In this document: positions 45,829 to 55,480 of the stretch, piece by piece | Position numbering within the stretch: position 1 is the first letter of the stretch | Layout of the letters: every line of letters starts with the position of its first letter | DNA from: Cryphonectria parasitica EP155 | Taxonomy: Eukaryota > Ascomycota > Sordariomycetes > Diaporthales > Cryphonectriaceae | DNA length: 64,000 nucleotides | Assembly (NCBI RefSeq): GCF_011745365.1 | Contig: NW_024468909.1 | Coordinates: 3,720,001 to 3,784,000 of the forward strand | Reading direction: 5' to 3' | Made by a program: the position numbers and the translations under genes | Notes under the pieces: model-generated | What the model was told of the DNA's origin: nothing | Databases searched by the model: none | Seen by the model: the letters and a program-made list of their open reading frames with translations, nothing else

Positions 45829-48800
45829 AGTCTCACAGCGATAATATGGACGGGGGGAGGAGATCTGTGAGAAGGTCAAGAAAGGATTCATGGAAGCAAT
45901 ACGGCAGTATATTGCAATTCCGGTTAATTTGTAGTCAGGTTATTTTTTGAGGATTTTGATACGGGACTTGTGGGCTGATGTATGTTCCTTGCCTTGGAGC
46001 CAGGTCGCACAGCAGGACAACCGCCACAGACGCCCAAACATTTCTCCTGCTCGAAAGGGGGGAAAAAAATCATCGCCTTCATGTAAAACACATCCACATA
46101 TGCAGACAAGACAAAGAAATATATTGAAGACGGCCTACCTTGAGAGAGGGGAAGGCTTGGAGGGTGTCCTGTCTCCTTCACACAACATGCGATCCTAGGA
46201 CAGCGGGGGAAGTGAGGGACACGAGGATTTGCTGTCGAGCATTACACCTCTCACCCCTCTCCTGTTTTTTCTGAGAGAGGAAGGGAAAGGAAAAGAAGGG
46301 AGAAGAAGATTTGGGCTCCCTTAAGACCTCAAACATCGTGAAAGGGCCCCGGCACCGTAGGGAGACGACGAGGTCCATGTATATAAGGACCCAAACAGCC
46401 AAGTGGCAGCAGACATGTCTAAAATATTGGGTTACACGACCAGTGCGGGCTAGCATACGGAAACAAAAGTACGTAGCCACCTAAAACAGGTGACAAAGTG
46501 TTATTACTGTACCACCTTTGGACCACGGTCTTCCCTCCTTTCTTTTCCTCCTCATATTCCCTCCTCGGCATGATATACACGACATCACCTGGATGTCTTT
46601 TTCTCACTATTCCCCAACCCAACCCCCCCCCCCCCCCAGGTTTCCATTGTGTGACCGTTTCTCAGTCGCAGAGATGGTAGGTTGTGCAGGCCGACCTGTG
46701 ATGTGTGTTTTTCCGCGAGGGGGAGGATGATACTGGTGGGCACTGAGAGATCGTGTGTCATGTCTGATCTTGTGCAGGGAAAGGTGTGAAATGTACGGGT
46801 AGAACGGGCGATGGTGGAAAAGGACACACAGAGGAGACGTCTCGAGAGCATAAGGCGCCGAGAGGAGAGAGGTCGGGGCGGGGACAGGTTCCCATCTCGG
46901 GACCACAAAGAATCTTGGTTTCATGGTGGTATTGCTTGCTTGCACTCATATCAAGACGATCTTGACATGACCCCGCCTACCGAATATGACTCGATATCAA
47001 GATCTGCCATGAGGGAGTCTTCGAATCAGAAAGAGAGCAGGCTTTGAAGATTAAGAACCGAAGTATGTTCATCCAGGACGTGCCAACTAGACCCGCCCCT
47101 CGTCTGGGACCAGAGTTCGAGCGATCTTCGAGGTTACCCCCTCCTCTTGCCAACACAAAACATCAAGACGGAACCTGCGTTCTGGTCTCAATGACAAGGG
47201 AAAGAACCAATCCGCCCCAGAGTTGGAACTCTCAAAATTGTGGCAAGCTCACGCGGTGGGACTATGGCGATCGTCTGGGCTAAATGAAGTGGTCTGTCTT
47301 GACGAGGTGGGGACTTCCACCACCAACGAGAGATAGCCCGACATCTATTTAGAGGGAGAGGGTCGTCGCGAAGTCCTCAGGTTGATTAGGACCGTGAATC
47401 GAGGCAACAAGTAGGTATAGCTGTTGCTCATCTGTCATTGAGTGATGTGACAACTTCTTTTTCTTCCACTGTCTGATTCCGTCTGTCAGCCATATGGTAT
47501 GTATGTCTTCGTCCCTCTGTCCTTCAGGTGCTGATGGACGATCAGTTCGCCCTTGTCTACCTCGCCTTTGGGACTCACTCCTGATGTAGATGGCTACGTC
47601 TGCCCTTTGATTTGTTCGTGTTGTATCGACGGCGAGCACACAATACTGTACTGGGTTTGGGCGGTCGCGCATTGGTAGCCTCGAGTGAGTACGATGAGGA
47701 ACATCAACGTAGGAGCTATGCTCGAATCCAGCTTTTGGTGATCAACCTGTCCCTCGATACAACGGAATTAGACACAACGCTGATCTTCCCTCGCCTTCCG
47801 TGAGGATCCCCTTCAGTCAAGAGGATCTAGTCGCATAAATGGCTCCTTCACCCAGTCTGGCAAGGTTACCAAGGGCCAATGTTGTAAGATGCCTGATATC
47901 CAACGGACGAAAAAAGAAACATCCGTCTCGATCTCTTGAAAGGCTCGGAAAAGGCCCAACAGACGAACACAGTCACTCACCCAGGCTTACTACCACGGGC
48001 GCAGAACCCAAGTCTCTCCCGCCACTGTCTCTCGCAGCCAACAGCACAACGTCTTACACCCCCTTCGGACTCCGCAACCTCAACGCACCCTCTACGAGCA
48101 GGCACTTGCCCACAATCAGCTAACATGATAGGTTGGAGATGACGAATGCAGGTATGAACAATCCGTCATGAACCCCCCCGAACCCCCCCCACTTCTTCCG
48201 GCTTCTTTCTATTTGGCGGCCGCACATTCAGACCGCTTGTTGGTACGTGGCGACTGACCTCGAAATGAAGCGAGTTGGTGTGGCTGGGGAGCGGACGATT
48301 GCCGCGACTGCGCACGAGACCATTTGTCAGGGTTTCCATACCAGGTGACTTTCATCCGAATTTCAATTTTGAGTGTGGGTGTGCATTATGTGCTTGAGAT
48401 GGGAAACTTCTGGGGTGTTTTCGAGTCTCGCACCTTGCCCAAGGCTAGGAGGCACCTGGACGCGCTCCATAAACCGTGCGGGCGCACGAAAATCAATGTG
48501 AAACAAGAGAATGAGTCGCGGTCATTGTCCGAGCTTCTGCCAACACTCGTCAAATCAATGGACAAGACGAGAAAGGGCCTTCGTCATTGAATGATGATGC
48601 CTCAAGGCACGTGGGCATTGCGCGTGGATGTTGAAACAACTTGTGAAAAACTTTGGAAACATGTCTTCCCCTCTCCCCAGCCTAGTACGGGGATTGTTTC
48701 GTCTGTTGCGCCAATGTCCTCAACTAAAAGCTACGCATAAACACTCCCAGGCCGCCCTACAAGCTGCAGGGGCCCGCTCATGCAAAGCAGGAGGGCTAGT

Positions 48801-50382
48801 TGTACAACCTTCACTTGAAGATTGTATCCACGATGAACAGCAGCACCCGTCTCTGCCGAGAAATGACCCTGCCGGTCGGAGAATATTGAATAAGATTGTG
48901 AAACTACACAACAAGTCTCCGACATCAGGTCCAATGCTGAGATGGCCTTGCTCTTGTGAGGTCAGGCCCCAGGTTGGGGTTCCCCAGGCCATCAGCCAGC
49001 CAGCTCTCTGCTGCCTTTTCATCCGCTGGACAAGAGAGATATCGCATTCTGAAATTGCCCGAGGCGGGGCTGTGACGTAGGAATGTCCGTACAGGACTTC
49101 CATGACACCAGGCGCTCAGATGATTGCCGGGAAAATGAGCAATCCTACCTGTATCTCGGTTGTCGTCAAGATGTGAACAATACATTGGGGGTTGGGTCTG
49201 TATAGTAAGTGACACCGGTTGGTGAGCAAGGCAGCCAGGTCAGACAAGGTCCCTGGCTTCCTTCGCCCAAGGATCTGGACCCAGAACTCCTTCAACCTGG
49301 GGCTCATGACTCCGTGAAACAGACAACAGGGTCAGCAAGTAGGCAAGAGAAAATGCCATGCATGGTTGGGAAGTGTTCTGTCAGCTGTACAATCGCGCCA
49401 CCAGCTGAATCTTCCGGAAAAGGGAATCGGATGATGACACATGCCACAACAGCACCGCGCAACTGTTCAGCCCTATTGGGCTGCACTCGAATCCAGTAGC
49501 CAGGAGAACATCTATTTGAGCAGAGGGACTGACTGGAGGATGCACTATCAGTCAGCCCATGCAGTGTGAGCATCTTTCCAGAATCAGGTTGTTCTGAGGG
49601 CGCTTTCAGCCGGCAGGACGAGATATCCGCGACGCTCTCGCCCATCTTGTGTCCCAAGACCACTTGATAATGCTCCCGAGGGTTCACGTGCGGAATGTTC
49701 ATGGTTGGCAAATGCCCTGGACATACTCTCAGCTTGCATGACGTCTCGAGCGGAGACTACATCTCGGTTCCCAGCTGCAGCACTGCCAATAAATGGGCCA
49801 GGACAACGGGTGGTGGCGGGAAATAGCGGGACTCGGCGCTTGACCTCGAAAGCGACGATGGTTGCGAGGCCCATGAGGCAGTCAGCGAAAGAAGGAAGAA
49901 GGAGAAGAAGAACCCCCCCCCCTCCATTAAAATACGCCTGACAAGCGATTGGAGACCAGCATACCAAACACAAGAGTCAATACGTAGCCCGTAACCAGAG
50001 GGGCGCAACCGACAGGCAAGTAAGGGATAGATGGAACGGGAACGACGTGGTTGCTTTGGTACCGAGGTCACGATAGAAGAAGCAGATCAAGCATGTACCA
50101 GAGTAGTGCCGTAGTAGAATGAAGGTTCGTCGGGATCTATTTTTGTGTGACTGCCCTCGAGCATGTCCGAGCTAGCATTGTCCTCTTTTGCCCTTAGGGA
50201 AGGCGTCAGCGCAAAGGGCGACGTAGATCGACCGGGGGTGACCCATGCGCAACGCTGGCAGGGATGATATATGTATGGACAGGGGTACAGGGGTAGTTTG
50301 GGTGGCAATCCCAGTCAACCACGAGGACTGGAATTTTTGTTCTCGAAGGCCGTAAGAAGGAAGAAGGTAGGAAGGGAAAATG

Positions 50383-50392
50383 TACTATAGTA
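50383..50392. repeat. Perfect palindrome TACTATAGTA
   Basis: The same 10-mer as at 11060-11069, again in a gene-poor stretch, with a partial copy about 85 bases further on. Confidence 0.6.
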
Positions 50393-51209
50393 AGAGATGC
50401 AACAGGATGTGTGTGAGAGAGAATAGGGTGTAAAGAGACAAAAATGACGGTCAGCCAGATCTGAGCTGTACTATAGACCGTCTTACGCACGCATCTGTCG
50501 TGCATAGTTCATACGGAGCAAGATCTGTACTACCCTTAGGCTGTCCACTGTCATGCAGTGCCGTACGGGATGCAACACTGGACACGCCCTCCTAGGCCTA
50601 GGGAAAAGACGAACAATGGGAAGGAAGAACAAGAAAATAACAAGCGATCAATTTGGATCTTGATCCTTCTATCATGACCGGATGTGTATCCACTTCTCTG
50701 CCTTCTACCTACGCCAGGATCTGACCTCCTGCGATCGACAAACCCAGGCATCGATTTCCTGCCCAAAAGCTGCTATTAGAGTCACAGTGCTACTGCATAT
50801 CCTCTCGACAAACGAGACACCACCTGGTCCGATGCCGTGTACCTATAATGAACCTTAAAACTAATTTGGTAGTACTATGCCATGACATTTTGTGCATGAT
50901 CAACGGTCTGCCCGTCAAGATGAGCCAGGCGTATCTTGCTCGCATGATGGTTCTGGATGGTCGCCATTTGCCCCTATTCACCGCCCTGGTCCAGGCAATG
51001 AACAAAAAGTGCGGTACTACAACAGTAGGTATATTTTTACACCCGTATTATGGACCACAGTCATATTATGCCCACGTGGACTGACGCTTGCGCCACATAA
51101 GCCCAAGAGGAAAAGTAGGTAAGACAGAAGGAAAGGAAGGGGGAGAAAGAACAGATAAGAAGAAGAAGAAAGGTCTAGTCAGAGCCACGCAGTGGACCTG
51201 AAACACCTT

Positions 51210-52059
51210 GACACAGCGCAGGACTGACAGGGGGTGCTAGCCTCGCCGCTTCCCGACGCCCTACCTTTTCTCGTTTCCCCACAACAGCAGAGAAAAAGCC
51301 CACACCGCATTCTCCGTGCCCGCACCGCGAACCCAGCAGCCCAGGCCAACCGCCCAGGCAGCCCTGTCTTTGCCCTGCCACACCTAACACGGCTGTAGCA
51401 CACCACACACCACGCCACGCCTTGCCCAGTGCAGCCCATCTCGCTCTCCCTCCTCTCGTGTTTCGTTACGCCGTAGAACAGCACAAGGCTTCATCCTCCC
51501 TCGACCACAACAACACGCACGGATTACCCGATCTCTGATGCATGTATGACCACCCTCCTCTCTCTCTCTCTCTCCTCTTCCCCAGTTCCGGCCCAACCAG
51601 AGCAGCCGACTCCCGGCATACCTCGTGACAATCTCTCCTAGCATCTGACACGGGATCCATCCTGACGAGCAAGACTGTTCCCTGCGTCCAGCCACAGCAA
51701 CAGGCCATCCACAAGGTACTTTAAGATCCTAATTGGGTTCAGACCCTTGCCCCAGCGCCCCGATACCTCTGCCCTGTTGCTGGCCGGCTATAGTACTTAC
51801 GCGTGCGTGGACCGCAGTACCTTCGACGCAACCGTGGTTCCGCTCCGCTTTCTCAAAACAACACCCATCCCTCCTGGAAACAGAGCCTGCCAACCCTTGC
51901 CCGACACACCTGACCACCCCCGACCTGCCGGACTACGCACACACAAGCACACACACACACGCACACACACACACATACAACCAGACCACCTCTATTAATA
52001 CGTCGCCATCGCCTTGCACTCGCCCCCCGAACCCTTCCTGCTCCCCTTTCTTGCCCATC
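51210..52059 (+). promoter_or_regulatory. C-rich leader of the phosducin-like gene
   Basis: C/T-rich, strand-asymmetric sequence with a CA microsatellite near 51940-51976 ends at the ATG 52060. The coding frame is open upstream to 51733, but that part is low-complexity and non-conserved-looking, so it is treated as leader. Confidence 0.45.
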
Positions 52060-52988
52060 ATGTCTAAGACTGCCGCCCAGGAAGAATTTGACGACTTCCT
52101 TGCTAAGAATAGTGCCGACCCAGACGACAACGTCCACCCTGAGGACAGAGAAGACGCCGCCTACGAGCGAGAGCTACACGCCAGAGACAACAGTGACGAC
52201 GAGGAGGAACAGTACCGTGCCTCAAAGATCGACGCCGCCATGCGTATGCCAGGAAATGACCGCCCGGTGCAGCTGCCGCCCGCCAGCTTCGATGCGGGGC
52301 GCGCGACGGGCGTAAAGGGTGTTATTGCCGACGCGCGCAGCTTCGAGAAGGCCAAGAAGTCCTCCAAATGGGGCGAGAAGATGCGCAACGCCAGGAGGAG
52401 CGTCATCGGCCTGACCTCCATGAAGATGACCAGCGACTCCAAGAGCAGTGACTCTGAAGAGCACAGCGGCGATGAGGACGAGGAGCAATTCCTTCGGCAG
52501 TGGCGCGAGTCCAGACGGCGCGAGCTCGAGGCTGAGGACCGCTCGAGGGTGCGGAACCGGAGGACCAGCCCCAGCTCTCGGAACTATGGTCGCTTCGAGA
52601 AGGTTGACGCCATGGGCTACCTGGATGCTATCGAGAAGGTGTCCAGAGACACCACCGTCGTCGTCTTCGTCTACGACCCAGAGGTATGTGTCTCCCTTTT
52701 CTAGACCACCACCAACGCACATGCTGACCGCCGTTGTAGTCTGAGGTCTGCTCCCTGATCGAGTCTGCACTGGGACCACTGGTCTCGCAGAACCCAAACA
52801 CGCGCTTTGTCAAGGTTCACTACGAGGAAATCGAATTTGACAGCGCCGGTGTTCCCGCCGTGCTCGCATACCGCAACCAGGGCGACCTGTTTGCCAACCT
52901 GACGGCCTTGATCGACATGATTCCTGAGGATGATGACTTCGATACCAGCTCGCTCAAGAAGCTGTTTCTGCGCCACGGCATCATCTGA
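52060..52988 (+). CDS. bdm-1: Phosducin-like protein (PhLP1/BDM-1 type), Gbeta-gamma chaperone
   Basis: Exons are 52060-52683 and 52740-52988 (donor GTATGT, 56-bp intron, acceptor GTAG), giving 290 aa. PhLP1-type proteins act with the CCT chaperonin to fold Gbeta and assemble Gbeta-gamma, and in filamentous fungi their loss mimics Gbeta loss. Visible: an acidic N-terminus, ATGVKGVIADARSFEKAKK (compare the TGPKGVINDWRRF-type helix of the PhLP1 class), EEQFLRQWRESRRRELEAED, then a thioredoxin-like C-terminal domain (YGRFEKVDAMGYLDAIEKV, VVVFVYDPE, NPNTRFVKVHYEEI, VPAVLAYRNQGDLFANL). The GVKGVI-type signature favours the PhLP1 class over PhLP2. Its Gbeta client lies 8.5 kb upstream in the same orientation. 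Confidence 0.87.
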
Positions 52989-55480
52989 GCGCGAGCTTGC
53001 CGAGGGAGGAAACACGGCGCTACTCTGGCGCTGACCTCGACTATAACTACTCAACTACCACATCACACCACTATCCTCTCTCCCTTCTCCGCGCTTCCGC
53101 ATCCTCGGGTGAGATAGCCCGCATCTTGGACGCGGAGGGACATAAGAGGTATTCCGATGTCGGGTGCCGGCCCGGGTCGCCCTCAACAACCACAACAACA
53201 AGGACAAGGACAACGACTCGAGATAGGCCCCTACTCGCTCTTCACCTGATCTACTCTCATGTATGATTACGATGAATTGAATGAACGCGGCGCTACCTGA
53301 CCCAGATCAATCCTCATGGGTCGTTTCACGCGAGGGGTTGGCCGTGGTGGCCAGATAGCGCGTTGATGATCATCGTGTATCTGTTGACGCTCAGCTCCGC
53401 GTGACTGAGAGCGTTGGCATGACAAGAGGATATAATGACAGCAGGCTATGATTGGTGGTTACTGATGAATCCTGGGTCCAGGAGTGCGGGAGCTGTCTGG
53501 CTGGCTGGCTGACGAAAGTATGGTCGACCTGGTTCTGCGGACGGTTTGGGGAAGGCTCGCTGGAATAGGACTATACGAGACTTCAGGGCGTTCACGGAAT
53601 GATACATAGACTCCAAAGACATAAGAAGATACCCATCACCGAGACGGTATAACAATACAGACTATCAAGTTTTGCAGCCTCAACGACTCGGATCACACAT
53701 AGGAGTCCACTACATGACCTCATTTTGGAGATGGGATGTGACTTGGCGAAAAAAAGGGGAAGAGAATTAAAAAGGAAGAAGAAGAGAAAAGAACACCGCG
53801 TATATATCGTCGTGCGTAGTGTAGCCCTGGCAGTAAGTCTTTTCTTGACCGACATGTGCAAGCGTGCGCGTATCTGCCGGCTTGACACACCCTCCTCCAA
53901 CCCTCCTCCTTCTCGGCCTAGGTTTAAGCATGGTTGTAAGTGCCGCTTGACCATCTGTTGTGGTGGTCCCAAAGTGTCCTCATCATTCATTCCCCTCCGG
54001 CACCGTGGCCAGAGCGATTCGTCGATACGGCGGCCCACAGGGCTGACGATAAGACGTGGGGTAATGAGGCCTAGGTGGGGACCTGTCAGTCTCCCGCCTA
54101 AACCCCACTATATCGCGACTTGATCACCTTTAACAGAGCGAGCACCTTTGTTCTCTGGCCGCGGCTGAGCTTGACCGTCATAACCTAGCGCAGGTGCCGG
54201 TGTTGTCGGGCTCGACCACGTAGAGAGGATCGGCGAGAATGGTAACATCGAGGGGGTTGAGGACGCCCTAGCTGACTTGGGAGTGGTGGTGGTGGTCCAG
54301 GTTGTCAGTGAATAACTTATCAAGGCTCTGGCGTTTTAAGGCACATGCCAGCTGTTTAATGGGGCTCCTGCAGTCAATTAAACCCCTAGTTCCAGGGTAC
54401 TTGCGAACCCTTTACAGTCTCCTAGGCCAGGGAAGGAGGGGTCACATACGTAGTAACATGTAAGCCTGATAGAGCGTTCACCCACTGGTTAGGGCGCCTG
54501 CCTGGACAGATCGACAGGCTTTTTTGCACTCTGCCCAGTGGTTGCTCATAGCTGGTTCGCATTTGGTTCGCCCTTTCATTCTATCCTAATAGGCTTCCCC
54601 ATCCCCCCTCCCAGCCTGGTCCTCAACCTGACACTTGACCTGACTTCATAATCCCAACCCGCCTGATCCGCCCCTCCGAAATCGTTCCCCACTCTCGACA
54701 CCCTTAAGGATCGCAGTGGTCCACCGTCTTTTGACAACTCACAGCAGCAGCAGCGGCAGCAGCAGCAACGACGACAACAACAACAAACAATCACCGTCCC
54801 CCGCTTGAGGAAGCAGAGTGTGCTTTACCTTCTCATCTAGACAAGACGACCAACACGGCCGAACAAGCCGTAAACCATTCACCAAGCCCTTAATTGACTT
54901 GCTCCATATTCCCCTTGAAATAGGCTGGGCTGCCAGCTGGTCCATGGTTTCCCCACCTGATCCTGTCGAACAAGGCAGCTTCAACCTCGGGGACGCCAGG
55001 CAGCATCCCTATTCACAACAAGGCGAACAGGGCAACCGGTTTCCGGGCAGAATCTCAGCAACTGAACAATACCACCCACCTGTCAGTTGATAGATGATTT
55101 CCCTTCTTCCTCTTTCTTTTTGTGCTCCTGACATCGAGATTGTCGTTCTATCAACCAAGCACTAGCCCCCAAGTCTTTCGAGGTTGCTCCTCCGTGGGCT
55201 GCTCTTGGTCGAGCTCCCTCCTCCCTCCCTCCTTGTTCCATCTTAGCTCAGCACCTACCATCCCCCTCCTCTTTCAGTGCCCCTCACCCCACCAACGCCA
55301 CAGTCCGCCTCACTTCTACCTCAGATACCTCTCGTATCAACGTCTAAAAAGAAATACGTTTTGGTTTCCAAGTCGTCCTTTCACTGTCCCTTCCTGACTT
55401 GTCTGAACCTTATCCTTTGAACATCTCAAGTCATCGAGGTATGACGTGGATCTGGCGAGGCTGACATCTTCCCTTGCGTG
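52989..55480. other. Intergenic region
   Basis: No supported coding frame. A CAG/CAA-type repeat patch lies at 54741-54790, and a pyrimidine-rich leader starts at about 55,100 before the next gene. A tRNA-like patch near 54475-54560 was examined and not accepted. Confidence 0.5.

Larger units (their letters stand above)
43556..52059. other. 8.5-kb gene-poor region between Gbeta and the phosducin-like gene
   Basis: None of the many short frames shows domain-like or codon-biased sequence. It contains TG (about 44325-44350), TA (45357-45376) and GGA (45794-45828) microsatellites, G and C homopolymers (45476-45491, 46623-46637) and TACTA-type palindromes (50383-50392; TAGTACTA near 50871). The right end, from about 51,210, is C-rich and leads into the phosducin-like gene. 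Confidence 0.5.

Noticed and set aside
48324..49080. Two adjacent small frames (88 and 150 codons) in the 8.5-kb gap
   Set aside because: No domain, no convincing splice link between them and no pyrimidine-rich leader; kept as non-coding.
51733..52059. N-terminal extension of the phosducin-like protein
   Set aside because: The frame is open, but the sequence is Cys/Pro/Thr/His low complexity over a CA repeat; the ATG at 52060 starts the acidic N-terminus expected of the family.
54475..54560. tRNA-like patch with TGGTTAGGGC resembling an A box
   Set aside because: No proper B box (GGTTCGAATCC type) at the right distance and no closing acceptor stem.
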